From Psychromicrobium lacuslunae (GTDB taxonomy: Bacteria; Actinomycetota; Actinomycetes; Actinomycetales; Micrococcaceae): a stretch of 64,000 nucleotides of DNA. This document shows, piece after piece, positions 1-7,830 of this stretch. The stretch is taken from assembly GCF_000950575.1 (NCBI RefSeq), contig NZ_CP011005.1, positions 310,001-374,000 of the forward strand, written 5' to 3'. A program made the position numbers and the translations under genes. Positions within the stretch are counted from its first letter, which is position 1. Each line of letters opens with the position of its first letter. Below the pieces are notes generated by a model that had not been told where the DNA came from, searched no databases, and saw only the letters and a list, made by a program, of their open reading frames with translations.

Positions 1-749
1 CGGGCGACACCATTACTTCCTTCGATGGCAAGCAGGTGACGGGCTGGGACGAGCTGACCTCCTGGATCCGCAGCTCGGCGGGAAAGTCAGTTCAACTCAC
101 CGTGCAACGCAACGGCAAAGCGGTGCAGCTGAATATCACCCCGGTGCTCACCGCGCGTCCAGTGCTCACCGCCGCGGGAACACCGGAGAAAGATGCCGCC
201 GGAAAGGTGCTGACCCAGGACGTCGGGTTTATTGGAGTTAGCCCCAGTAGTGAGAATGTGCAACAACCGATCACCGCGGTGCTGCCGACCGTGGGAAATA
301 ATATTGCCCAGGTTGCAGGGGTCGTGGTGAATCTGCCGCAACGCCTTGTCGCCGTGGCGCAGGCGGCCTTTAGCTCGGCGCCACGAGATCCAAACGGCCC
401 GGTCTCGGTGGTTGGCGTGGGTCGGGTTGCTGGACAGGTAGCAGCCATGGAGGACGTGCCGTTGAGCGCACGGTTCGCCACCTTGCTCGGTTTGATGGCT
501 GGGCTGAACTTCGCGCTTTTCGTCTTCAACCTCATCCCACTTTTGCCCCTTGACGGGGGGCACGTAGCTGGGGCGCTCTATGAGGCGGTGCGGCGCCGGT
601 TAGCCAAGCTTTTCAAACGGAAAGATCCAGGCCCCTTCGATATTGCCAAGCTGCTACCGCTCACCTATGTGGTCGCCTCAGTACTGCTGGTGATGGGTGC
701 GCTGCTGATCTACGCCGATATCGTGAAGCCCGTTAACCTTTTTGGTTGA
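1..749 (+). CDS. RIP-type site-2 protease (M50), 3' part
   Basis: The gene enters from the left edge; the first complete codon is at position 3. About 248 residues are visible. They begin inside a PDZ domain (GDTITSFDGKQV), which in this family controls access to the membrane protease. A membrane segment and the second M50 zinc motif follow, reading NLIPLLPLDGGH at 528-563, where the Asp is a metal ligand. A last hydrophobic helix lies near the C-terminus. The HExxH motif must lie upstream of the window. The family cuts membrane-bound anti-sigma factors and similar proteins. In mycobacteria the homologue Rip1 lies between dxr and ispG. Here ispG is also downstream, but three extra genes intervene. 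Identity is secure; substrates are unknown. Confidence 0.93.
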   Translation, partial: GDTITSFDGKQVTGWDELTSWIRSSAGKSVQLTVQRNGKAVQLNITPVLTARPVLTAAGTPEKDAAGKVLTQDVGFIGVSPSSENVQQPITAVLPTVGNNIAQVAGVVVNLPQRLVAVAQAAFSSAPRDPNGPVSVVGVGRVAGQVAAMEDVPLSARFATLLGLMAGLNFALFVFNLIPLLPLDGGHVAGALYEAVRRRLAKLFKRKDPGPFDIAKLLPLTYVVASVLLVMGALLIYADIVKPVNLFG

Positions 750-832
750 TTTTCTATAATCAAGCAAAAAGGTTTGATTTCAGAATATCAAGCGAATATA
801 GTTGATCTATGTTCGTGATGACGATAGATCAA
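746..832 (+). promoter_or_regulatory. Periodic TTGAT/ATCAA operator array
   Basis: TTGAT half-sites start at 746, 774 and 802, and ATCAA half-sites start at 759 and 787, so the spacing alternates 13, 15, 13, 15 bases with an exact 28-base period. A further ATCAA lies at 828, inside the following gene. The first two units each form an inverted repeat TTGAT-N8-ATCAA and agree at 18 of 28 positions. The array covers the promoter of the next gene. This looks like a multi-site operator. The likely binder is the helix-turn-helix protein encoded just downstream, which is inference. Confidence 0.6.
774..802 (+). promoter_or_regulatory. Sigma-70-type promoter of the SatD-like gene
   Basis: TTGATT at 774-779 and TATAGT at 797-802 are separated by 17 bases, the best-formed promoter in the window. 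The ATG of the next gene is six bases after the -10 hexamer, so the transcript is probably leaderless. The -35 element coincides with an operator half-site and the end of the -10 overlaps another. Confidence 0.7.
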
Positions 833-1423
833 CGCAATAGCCGAGAGAGCGTCGACCGGGTACCAGTCCTCATCGAGCGCCTTTCCGGGGTATCAACGCT
901 GTTGGCCTTTGAGCGTTCCATCGGAGACGAATTGCAGGGCGTGCTCGAGGATGCCAATTCCGTGGTCGAGGCGACGATGCTGGCGCTAAGGGACGGCGGG
1001 TGGCATATCGGCATTGGAGTTGGTGAGGTGCGACAGCCATTGCCTCAGCATTCCCGGGAAGCGCAAGGCGGCGCGTTTATTGCTGCTCGAGAAGCCGTCG
1101 AACGAGCCAAAAAATCAGGCAACCGGGTGCCGGTGAGTGTTTATGGCGCCATTCCCAGCAAGCAGATCGATGCCGCTGAATCTGTATTGCGATTACTGGG
1201 CGGCCTGGTGATGGCGCGAAGCGCGGCAGAATGGCGGATTCTCGATCAGCTCACACCCGGTCAACGAGGTACTCAGGCCGAGGTGGCGGAGTCGCTCAAG
1301 CTCAGTCCTCAGGCGGTCAGCAATGCGGTCCGGCGCTCCGGTTGGCTTGAGGAGTGGTCCGGCCGGGAGGCGGCAGCGTTATTACTGGAACTGGCAGATC
1401 AAACGGTGGCTGAGTGGAGTTGA
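809..1423 (+). CDS. SatD-like protein with C-terminal helix-turn-helix
   Basis: A 204-residue protein. The N-terminal part carries TIDQRNSR near residue 5 and GDELQ at 39-43, a pattern I associate with the SatD family, whose role is poorly defined. A helix-turn-helix of MarR/sigma-like form occupies about residues 156-178 (AEVAESLKLSPQAVSNAVRR). The start is fixed by a promoter whose -10 lies six bases upstream. The next gene follows 38 bases later and resembles the C-terminal part of SatE, so the two probably form a unit. Autoregulation through the 28-base operator array is likely but not shown. A general DNA-binding protein of unknown function is the cautious reading. Confidence 0.7.
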   Translation: MFVMTIDQRNSRESVDRVPVLIERLSGVSTLLAFERSIGDELQGVLEDANSVVEATMLALRDGGWHIGIGVGEVRQPLPQHSREAQGGAFIAAREAVERAKKSGNRVPVSVYGAIPSKQIDAAESVLRLLGGLVMARSAAEWRILDQLTPGQRGTQAEVAESLKLSPQAVSNAVRRSGWLEEWSGREAAALLLELADQTVAEWS

Positions 1424-1461
1424 TCCCGACCGCTTGGACCAGACGAAAGTAGGCTGTTGTC

Positions 1462-1995
1462 ATGACCGTACTGATCATTATCGGGGCATTGCTGATAGCT
1501 GGTTTTCTGGGCTGGCCGCTGACTACTCTGGTGCTTAAACTTGCGCGCAGCGTCGATCACCGGGCTGCCGAGGCTGTTTCGTCGGAACAGGCCACCGTGG
1601 CCGAACCGGAACCAGCAGTGGTTGCTGAGTCGACGAGTGCTGACTCTGTCACTGCCGAACTTAACCCGGCCGAACCGCAGAAGGTCGAGCCTGGCAGGGG
1701 TGAGCAGAGCGGGGCCCAACAGGGGTCAGCGGCAGCATCTGAAGTGGTTGGTGTGAAGGTGCTTCGCGGTGGCTTGCTTATCGGTATCCTAGAGCGGCTC
1801 GCCGTAGTGCTTTGCCTGGTCTTCGATCAGCCAGTAGCGATTGCCTACGTGATAGCTGTCAAAGGGCTGGGGCGGTACCCAGAACTCAAGGAAAGTCCGG
1901 CAGCCAGCGAACGATTCATTATTGGCACCCTGAGCTCGATGATTTTCGCCACTCTGATTGGCATCGCGGCGCGTTGGCTGATCGGAATTCTCTAA
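1462..1995 (+). CDS. SatE/DUF3307-like membrane protein
   Basis: A 177-residue protein with an N-terminal membrane segment (residues 1-25), an acidic Glu/Pro/Ala-rich linker to about residue 92, and a C-terminal part with two or three membrane segments. The C-terminal part holds LLIGILERLAVVLC and then AIAYVIAVKGLGRYPELKES and RFIIGTLSSM. That order matches, from memory, the C-terminal end of DUF3307/SatE proteins, which pair with SatD elsewhere. The N-terminal membrane domain of classical SatE is missing and replaced by the acidic linker. Function unknown; it is probably a partner of the preceding gene. Confidence 0.6.
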   Translation: MTVLIIIGALLIAGFLGWPLTTLVLKLARSVDHRAAEAVSSEQATVAEPEPAVVAESTSADSVTAELNPAEPQKVEPGRGEQSGAQQGSAAASEVVGVKVLRGGLLIGILERLAVVLCLVFDQPVAIAYVIAVKGLGRYPELKESPAASERFIIGTLSSMIFATLIGIAARWLIGIL

Positions 1996-2077
1996 GCATC
2001 AGCTCAGCGCAGGGCGTCGGAGGAATGAAGCAGAGGTGAGATTGCCGACATCCGGTCCGCCCCGCGAAGCGGCTGTG

Positions 2078-2083
2078 TAGGCT
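2078..2083 (+). promoter_or_regulatory. -10 hexamer TAGGCT, leaderless start of YciI gene
   Basis: TAGGCT ends exactly six bases before the ATG at 2090. No clear -35 element is visible. Confidence 0.5.
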
Positions 2084-2089
2084 GAGAGG

Positions 2090-2380
2090 ATGAGCGTTTA
2101 TGCCGTTGAATACACTTATGTCGCCGAGACCGCGGCGGCCCGCGATCAGCATCGACCGGAACATCGAAACTGGCTGAGTAGTCAGGTTGAGGCAGGGAAA
2201 ATCTTGGTTTCCGGACCTTATCCAGATGGTAGCGGGGCACTGATCATCTTCCGTGCCGAAACCATCGAAGAGCTAGAAGATCTTTTGACCCAGGACCCTT
2301 TCGCGATTCAAGGCTGCATTACCGGGCATCAAATCAAAGCCTGGAACCCAATCATTGGTCTGCTCAAGGAATACCTCTGA
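2090..2380 (+). CDS. YciI family protein
   Basis: A 96-residue single-domain protein of the YciI-like ferredoxin-fold family. Visible features are the opening strand (YAVEYTYV), the conserved HRPEHRNWL segment, the GPYPDGSGALIIF strand and a DPF motif near the middle (residues 67-69). Members often have an active-site His-Asp pair, and some act in chlorinated aromatic breakdown, but the function of short stand-alone members is unknown. It lies 88 bases before ispG with no obvious functional link to it. The start is supported by a leaderless-type -10 hexamer. Confidence 0.85.
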   Translation: MSVYAVEYTYVAETAAARDQHRPEHRNWLSSQVEAGKILVSGPYPDGSGALIIFRAETIEELEDLLTQDPFAIQGCITGHQIKAWNPIIGLLKEYL

Positions 2381-2468
2381 GCTTGAGGAAGCTTAGAATA
2401 GAGAGTGTGCTCGTCGGGCGGCAACCGTCGATTCGGCAGAACGCAAAGCATGTAACGGAGTCACAGTA

Positions 2469-3644
2469 ATGACATCAGTCAGTTTGGGTATGCCCGCTGC
2501 ACCGCCGCCGGTGTTAGCCCCGCGGAGGAAGACTCGGCAGATCAAGGTCGGTTCAGTGGGAGTCGGTTCTGAATCGCCGATCAGCGTGCAGTCAATGACC
2601 ACCACACCGACCACTGATATCAATGCCACACTGCAGCAGATCGCCGAACTCACCGCTTCCGGTTGCGATATTGTGCGGGTCGCTTGCCCCTCCGCCGATG
2701 ATGCTGAAGCACTGCCGATCATTGCTAAGAAATCACAGATCCCGGTCATTGCGGATATTCACTTTCAGCCAAAATATGTTTTCGCCGCGATTGAAGCCGG
2801 CTGCGCAGCGGTCCGCGTGAACCCCGGTAATATCCGCAAATTCGACGATCAAGTCAAAGAGATCGCCCAGGCTGCTAAAGACCATGGTGTGTCGATCCGG
2901 ATTGGCGTGAACGCTGGTTCACTTGATCCGCGCTTAATGCAGAAATACGGCAAGGCGACCCCGGAGGCGCTGGTCGAAAGTGCGGTCTGGGAAGCTTCGC
3001 TCTTTGAAGAGCATGACTTCCACGACTTCAAAATCTCGGTCAAGCACAATGACCCGGTAGTGATGGTTCGCGCCTACGAACTGCTCGCCGAACGCGGTGA
3101 CTGGCCGCTGCATCTTGGCGTTACCGAAGCAGGTCCGGCCTTCCAGGGCACGATTAAGTCGGCCACTGCCTTTGGTGCACTGCTCTCGAAGGGGATCGGC
3201 GACACCATCCGGGTTTCGCTCTCCGCTCCGCCAGTAGAAGAAATCAAGGTCGGCAATCAGATTCTGCAGTCACTGAACCTGCGCCCGCGCAAGCTGGAAA
3301 TTGTCTCCTGCCCGTCATGTGGGCGGGCGCAAGTGGATGTTTATACTTTGGCTGAACAGGTGACAACCGGCTTGGAAGGAATGGAAGTTCCGCTCCGGGT
3401 GGCCGTCATGGGCTGTGTGGTAAATGGGCCTGGTGAAGCTCGCGAAGCCGACCTAGGAGTGGCTTCCGGTAATGGCAAGGGCCAGATTTTCGTGAAGGGA
3501 GAAGTCATTAAGACTGTTCCCGAGGACCAAATTGTTGAGACACTCATTGAGGAAGCAATGCGGATTGCCGAGGAGATAGAAGAGGCGGGTGGAGCTGATG
3601 GCCAAGGCGGCGTCAAGGGTTCTCCCGTGGTCAGCGTCTCCTAG
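2469..3644 (+). CDS. ispG: 4-hydroxy-3-methylbut-2-enyl diphosphate synthase (flavodoxin)
   Basis: A 391-residue IspG/GcpE, which converts MEcPP to HMBPP in the non-mevalonate isoprenoid pathway using a [4Fe-4S] cluster. The cluster ligands are visible: C281 and C284 in SCPSCGR, and C316 with E323 in [10 protein letters not shown]. The N-terminal TIM-barrel part carries the typical [10 protein letters not shown] stretch. Length is normal for the bacterial form. The start follows a Shine-Dalgarno-like CGGAG. The gene overlaps the next one by about 56 bases in another frame, so the two are probably co-transcribed. The pairing with an upstream site-2 protease and a downstream GNAT gene matches the mycobacterial rip1-gcpE-Rv2867c order. 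Confidence 0.97.
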   Translation: MTSVSLGMPAAPPPVLAPRRKTRQIKVGSVGVGSESPISVQSMTTTPTTDINATLQQIAELTASGCDIVRVACPSADDAEALPIIAKKSQIPVIADIHFQPKYVFAAIEAGCAAVRVNPGNIRKFDDQVKEIAQAAKDHGVSIRIGVNAGSLDPRLMQKYGKATPEALVESAVWEASLFEEHDFHDFKISVKHNDPVVMVRAYELLAERGDWPLHLGVTEAGPAFQGTIKSATAFGALLSKGIGDTIRVSLSAPPVEEIKVGNQILQSLNLRPRKLEIVSCPSCGRAQVDVYTLAEQVTTGLEGMEVPLRVAVMGCVVNGPGEAREADLGVASGNGKGQIFVKGEVIKTVPEDQIVETLIEEAMRIAEEIEEAGGADGQGGVKGSPVVSVS

Positions 3645-4497
3645 GTTCGCCCGGGCGAACGAATCGGCTATTCGGGTCCTCACCGACCCGGATACCGAGT
3701 TGTTGCGTGAGTTGGTGGATCGAGATCCGATAGCCAACGTGTTCATGGCCTCGCAGTTGGAACACTATGGCAGCGCCGTGCCAGGCTTGCTGGGTGTGCA
3801 GACAATCGGTTATTTCGACGATGCGGGGCAGTTGCTCGCGGCCTGCTGGGTGGGCAGCAATGTAATTCCGATTGAGATGAGCGCCGAATTGGCGCCACAT
3901 TTTGGTGAGTACCTCAGTGCCCTAGGCCGCAAACATGCCAGCATTTATGGTCCGGCGGACGCAGTGCTCGGTATTTTCCAGCGCATGCATAGCAACGGTG
4001 CCAGGGCGGCAGAAGTGCGCGCTTGTCAGCCGTTGATGGCTATTGATCAAGATTCTCAGTTATCCGCTACCCCCGAACTGCGGGTCAGCGAGATGGCGGA
4101 TTTTGATCGTATTCTGCCCGCTGCAGCGGCAATGTTTGAGGAAGAAGTTGGTTACTCGCCCTACAGTGCAGGCGAAGATTTCTACCGGCGCAGGGTTGCC
4201 TCATTGATCAGGCAGGGTCACTCTTTCAGTCATCTTGACGGGGCAGGAGAGGTGATTTTTAAGGCCGATCTTGGTGCGGTTTCGCAAGCGGTCAGCCAGG
4301 TCCAGGGGGTTTGGCTCCGTCCGGAGTTGCGTGGGCGAGGCCTCAGCCATGGCTACATGGCCGCAGTGGTGCGGCTGGCCCGACGGCTGACGCCAACCGT
4401 CAGTCTCTACGTCAATGACTACAATCGACGGGCCTACGCGAGTTATCAAAAGGTGGGGTTTAAGAGAGTTGGTACCTTCGCCACTGTGCTTTTCTAG
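3589..4497 (+). CDS. GNAT acetyltransferase with DUF4081 N-terminal domain
   Basis: A 302-residue protein with two GNAT-like halves. The N-terminal half fits DUF4081 ([16 protein letters not shown] around residues 46-60). The C-terminal half has the acetyl-CoA loop [20 protein letters not shown] and a late strand [20 protein letters not shown]. The GTG at 3589 is preceded by AGAAGAGG; an ATG at 3598 is a possible alternative. The reading frame overlaps the end of ispG. Homologues sit after ispG in mycobacteria (Rv2867c). The substrate is unknown. Confidence 0.88.
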   Translation: MELMAKAASRVLPWSASPRFARANESAIRVLTDPDTELLRELVDRDPIANVFMASQLEHYGSAVPGLLGVQTIGYFDDAGQLLAACWVGSNVIPIEMSAELAPHFGEYLSALGRKHASIYGPADAVLGIFQRMHSNGARAAEVRACQPLMAIDQDSQLSATPELRVSEMADFDRILPAAAAMFEEEVGYSPYSAGEDFYRRRVASLIRQGHSFSHLDGAGEVIFKADLGAVSQAVSQVQGVWLRPELRGRGLSHGYMAAVVRLARRLTPTVSLYVNDYNRRAYASYQKVGFKRVGTFATVLF

Positions 4498-4513
4498 GCA
4501 GCTCGCTGGGGTG

Positions 4514-5440
4514 CTAAGCGGAATCGACTCGCGCAATGAGCTGAGCCGTCTGGCGTGCAATGAGTTCCGGGTATTCACCATTGAGGGCGTGCGACGCCTC
4601 TGGCCAGAATTCCACAGTGCCTTGCGGCAAGGTGGTGTTAGCAGTTTGCAGCGCCCGTTGCGGGTTTTGGATAATGCTCCGGCCAGCGATGACCGCCAAC
4701 ACTGGTACGTCTAAAGCTCGAAGTTGTTGCTCAGAGAACGGTCTCGGTGTCGGAAGACGCAGCGTGAATTCGCTCATCCCTAAGGAGATCAGTCTGCCTT
4801 CGGGTAGCTCATCGGAAGATCGCGCGCCGCCAGACATCCAGCTCAACAGTCGATGCCTCAGCGATTGAGGCAACCATGGGAAGACCGAGCCAAGTGAGAC
4901 CAGAATCATCTTGAGACTGACCGGGGCAAAGCTCATCGCGGGATCGAGAAGGGTCATCGAGGCGATTCGATCCGGATAATGCAGGCCGTAGTTGATCGCC
5001 GTCCAGCCGCCAATAGAGAGCCCCAAAAGATGCACCTTGGGCAGTTCCAGGGCCTTCAGCACCTGATCAAGCCAGCTGGCCTGCTCCGCATCAGTGGTGA
5101 TCGGTCGCTGCTGCACGCTATAACCAGGTTCTCCCAATAGATCAATGGTGTACACGGTGCGCAGCGCCATCAGGGTGGGCAGATTTGCTCGCCAGAGCGG
5201 CGTCGCCGCTTGTCGGCCAGGCAGCAGCACTAAGGGGGTGCGCCCGTCAGTACCGAAACGATAGACCCGGACTGTACCGAAGTCGGTGACAATATCCCAA
5301 TGCGCCGTTGGCTCCGGAAGCTGTTCAAGGCCGTCTTGGTAGGCGGAGAAATAGTTGTTGGCGCCCACCAAGTTAGTGAAATACCCGAGTCCGCGGTGTT
5401 TGAACTGAACACCGATATTTGCGGTGGCTGGTTCGCTCAT
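4514..5440 (-). CDS. Alpha/beta hydrolase
   Basis: A 308-residue alpha/beta-hydrolase-fold protein. The nucleophile elbow GLSIGG places the catalytic Ser at residue 142, an oxyanion-type LLPGR lies near residue 72, and the catalytic His is in EASHAL near the C-terminus. The usual Asp after strand 7 is not obvious: the segment reads VIAGRSIIQN where GxxD is expected. The acid may come from elsewhere or activity may be altered. The gene diverges from a TetR-family gene, with palindromic sites between, so it is probably the regulated target. The substrate is unknown. Confidence 0.85.
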   Translation of the reverse strand: MSEPATANIGVQFKHRGLGYFTNLVGANNYFSAYQDGLEQLPEPTAHWDIVTDFGTVRVYRFGTDGRTPLVLLPGRQAATPLWRANLPTLMALRTVYTIDLLGEPGYSVQQRPITTDAEQASWLDQVLKALELPKVHLLGLSIGGWTAINYGLHYPDRIASMTLLDPAMSFAPVSLKMILVSLGSVFPWLPQSLRHRLLSWMSGGARSSDELPEGRLISLGMSEFTLRLPTPRPFSEQQLRALDVPVLAVIAGRSIIQNPQRALQTANTTLPQGTVEFWPEASHALNGEYPELIARQTAQLIARVDSA

Positions 5441-5474
5441 CAGGTCTGAACTTTCTCGAGAAGAATTTTTACAA

Positions 5475-5490
5475 TATGATCATAACGTTA
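5475..5490. promoter_or_regulatory. Candidate TetR operator (two abutting palindromes)
   Basis: TATGATCATA (5475-5484) is a perfect palindrome and overlaps a second one, TAACGTTA (5483-5490). Both lie in the short divergent gap between the hydrolase and the TetR gene, next to the TetR ribosome-binding site. Position and symmetry suit a TetR dimer site. Confidence 0.5.
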
Positions 5491-5504
5491 AAAGGAGTGA
5501 GGGT

Positions 5505-6080
5505 ATGCCAAAGATCGTTGACGAGGGTGAGCGCCGCCGCAGCATTGCGGAGCATGTGCTTTCGCTGTTGTCGCAAAGTGGCACTGACGCTGTCACTTAC
5601 AGCACGGTGGCTGCTGAGGCGAAGGTGTCCCGGGGGATGCTTCAGCATTACTTCGCCAGCCGGGAAGAGCTACTTGATGCCGCAGGCCAAGCCCTGCATG
5701 GTCGGATTGATAGCCGTATTACTCAGGCGCTAGCTTCGCCCACCCCGACGCTCAGGCTACAAAAAGTTCTCTGCTGCCTGTTACCCGGTGATGATTCAGC
5801 GCTGCGGGACGTGCTGGCTGGGAGGGCTATCTTGGCCCGTTCGCTGGCCGATACCGAGATGAGGGGCCAGTACATTCTGGCCCGTACTCAGTTTGCCGAG
5901 TTAGTCGAGGGACTCATCGAAGAATTAGTTGGCCAGCCGCCGGGCCGAGCTGCTCTGCTGGCCAATATGTTGATTGGGCTGCTGGCCGAGTGCACCGAAC
6001 AACTGCTTTTGCAGCAACTCAGTCTCGTTCAGGCGGAAGCTCTGCTGGACAAGGCGGTGAGCGAGTTTGTCACCGAATAG
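5505..6080 (+). CDS. TetR family transcriptional regulator
   Basis: A 191-residue regulator. The ATG at 5505 is chosen because AAAGGAGTGAGGG stands right before it; the frame is open further upstream but the homology starts here (MPKIVDEGERRR). The DNA-binding domain covers roughly residues 8-55, with the recognition part VAAEAKVSRGMLQHYFASREELL. The C-terminal ligand domain is typical in length. It probably represses itself and the divergent hydrolase through the palindromes at 5475-5490. The ligand is unknown. Confidence 0.9.
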   Translation: MPKIVDEGERRRSIAEHVLSLLSQSGTDAVTYSTVAAEAKVSRGMLQHYFASREELLDAAGQALHGRIDSRITQALASPTPTLRLQKVLCCLLPGDDSALRDVLAGRAILARSLADTEMRGQYILARTQFAELVEGLIEELVGQPPGRAALLANMLIGLLAECTEQLLLQQLSLVQAEALLDKAVSEFVTE

Positions 6081-6095
6081 GGGCGGCGAGCAGCT

Positions 6096-6371
6096 CTAGC
6101 TGGAGCTGGTATCCTGCTGATCCTGAGCTTGTTGCTGGAGCCGTCTTGACGCTTCGAGCAACATTTCCGCTGCCTTATGCAAGGTCGGTGCGTGTGAGGA
6201 ATTCCAGGCATGCTTGAAGAAGAAAGCATCTGGGCCGTGCCACTGCAGTGGGCCATTGACCTTAGCGCTGAGGGTGGCTCGTGCTTCCCGTAACTGATCA
6301 GCACGCTGCGACATCTCCCGGGCCAGCGCTCGTAGCTCTTCGGGATCGGCGCCCAGCATATTTTCGCTCAC
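6096..6371 (-). CDS. WXG100-like small helical protein
   Basis: A 91-residue protein with a WHG motif at residues 44-46 between two predicted amphipathic helices (EELRALAREMSQRADQLREA before, LHKAAEMLLEASRRLQQQAQ after), the plan of WXG100/ESAT-6-like secreted hairpins. The GTG start is preceded by a strong GGGAGGA. No ESX ATPase, membrane component or LXG toxin is near, so it is an orphan here. It lies tail-to-tail with the TetR gene at 5505. Function is unknown; secretion by a distant ESX system is possible. Confidence 0.7.
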   Translation of the reverse strand: MSENMLGADPEELRALAREMSQRADQLREARATLSAKVNGPLQWHGPDAFFFKHAWNSSHAPTLHKAAEMLLEASRRLQQQAQDQQDTSSS

Positions 6372-6403
6372 CGGCGTCCTCCCCAGCTTCTCATCTATCC
6401 AGC

Positions 6404-7078
6404 CTAGGGCCTGAGGGATTCGGGCTGCGATGGGGAGTACTGCCCATTGCGATCATCTGAGTTTGGCTCTTGAGTGATTTCACCGGTCAGATAGCGCTGG
6501 ATGGTCGGAGCCGTCCAGTGCACCAGCTCGGTAATCGACGCCGAGGCCAATGGCTCAATTTTGACCACATGCCGGGCCACAATCACCCCGAGTAGCTGGC
6601 TGATCACCAGATTGCCTCGAAGCCTGAGCTCTGCCGGACTGCCATCTAGCCCGGCAGTGACCTGCGGCATCAGCAGCCTATTCATCACCTGTCGCACCAA
6701 TGATGCCCTGAGCGGAGAGCTGATTGCCGAGTTCACCAGGGCAAGTAGTGCCGGCCGTGCCGAGGAATCCCAAAGGCCCAGCACCGCGCGGATCAAGCTT
6801 TCCGCTCGCTGTTCCGGGGAACTGTGAGCCACTGTTGCTAACACCGCCAGAGGGTCGGCGGGTAGTTCCACGCAGGCTGTGAACAGCGCTTCTTTGGACT
6901 CGAAATAGTGATGCACCAAGGCCGAATCAACTCCGGCGTGCCGGGCAATCTGGCGCAGGCTGACGCCTTCAAAGCTTGATTCGGCGAACAACTCGCGAGC
7001 GGCACTGAGGATCAACTCACGAGTGTCTTCACCGCCGCGCCGCCGACCACGCTTCGGACTGACGTTCTCTTGAGTCAT
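6404..7078 (-). CDS. TetR family regulator of the ABC operon
   Basis: A 224-residue protein with an Arg-rich N-terminus (KRGRRRGGEDTRELIL) and a TetR DNA-binding domain at about residues 17-63, ending in LVHHYFESKEALF. The C-terminal half is a variable ligand domain. It is the last gene of a four-gene unit and its ATG shares a base with the permease stop codon (TAATG), so translation is probably coupled. It may regulate the exporter together with the PadR protein at the head of the unit. Confidence 0.9.
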   Translation of the reverse strand: MTQENVSPKRGRRRGGEDTRELILSAARELFAESSFEGVSLRQIARHAGVDSALVHHYFESKEALFTACVELPADPLAVLATVAHSSPEQRAESLIRAVLGLWDSSARPALLALVNSAISSPLRASLVRQVMNRLLMPQVTAGLDGSPAELRLRGNLVISQLLGVIVARHVVKIEPLASASITELVHWTAPTIQRYLTGEITQEPNSDDRNGQYSPSQPESLRP

Positions 7079-7830
7079 TAGCTTTTACGGCGCAAGGTGA
7101 GCGAGGCAAGGATGAGCATGGCCACGACAATAGCAGCCAAAACCACCAAATCGAGCTGCAAGGTGCCGGTAATCTGTTGATGACTCGCCACTTCGCCGAG
7201 CGCTTCCACTGAGTAACTCAAGGGCATTACTCGGGCGGCGGCTTGCAGCACGTCATTCATCTGGTCCCGGGCGACAAATAAGCCGCAGAGTAGCAATTGA
7301 GGAATCACCACGAGGGGCATGAACTGTACGGCCTGGAACTCGGTTCGTGCGAAGGCTGAGCAAAACAGGCCCAGCGCTACCCCGAGGACGGCGTTCAGCA
7401 CGGCCACCAGGATGACGAACCCCGGCGGGCCGATGATGTTCAGACCGAACCACCAGTACGCGATGAGAGTTGCCACCAAGGTTTGCAGGATGGCCATCAG
7501 GGAGAAGGCGAGGGCATAGCCGATGATCAGATCCGCTTTGTGGATTGGCGTGGTCATTAGCCGTTCCAGGGTGCCGGAGGTACGCTCGCGCAGCATTGTG
7601 ATGGAAGTGACCAGGAACATCACTACGAAGGGGAAAATGGCCAGCATGATCAGGCCGATTCGGTCGAAACTGCGAGGCGCTCCGGGAGCTAGCCGCTCAT
7701 TTTCAAAAAGGAAGTAAATCGCGCTGAGCAGCGCGGCTGGCAGGACCAGAATCAGGGCAATGCTGCGTGGGTCGCGGCGTAGCTGCCCGAGCACTCGAAT
7801 GGTGGTTGCCCAGCTCATCGAGGGGCTCAT
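7078..7830 (-). CDS. ABC-2 type transporter permease
   Basis: A 250-residue integral membrane protein with about six membrane segments. A conserved ABC-2 stretch (MLRERTSGTLERLMTTPIHKAD) follows the second segment, as in DrrB-like drug exporters and NatB-type permeases. It overlaps the ATP-binding gene upstream by four bases (ATGA) and the TetR gene by one base, so all are likely made together. The substrate is unknown; lipophilic drugs are the usual guess for this arrangement. Confidence 0.92.
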   Translation of the reverse strand: MSPSMSWATTIRVLGQLRRDPRSIALILVLPAALLSAIYFLFENERLAPGAPRSFDRIGLIMLAIFPFVVMFLVTSITMLRERTSGTLERLMTTPIHKADLIIGYALAFSLMAILQTLVATLIAYWWFGLNIIGPPGFVILVAVLNAVLGVALGLFCSAFARTEFQAVQFMPLVVIPQLLLCGLFVARDQMNDVLQAAARVMPLSYSVEALGEVASHQQITGTLQLDLVVLAAIVVAMLILASLTLRRKS

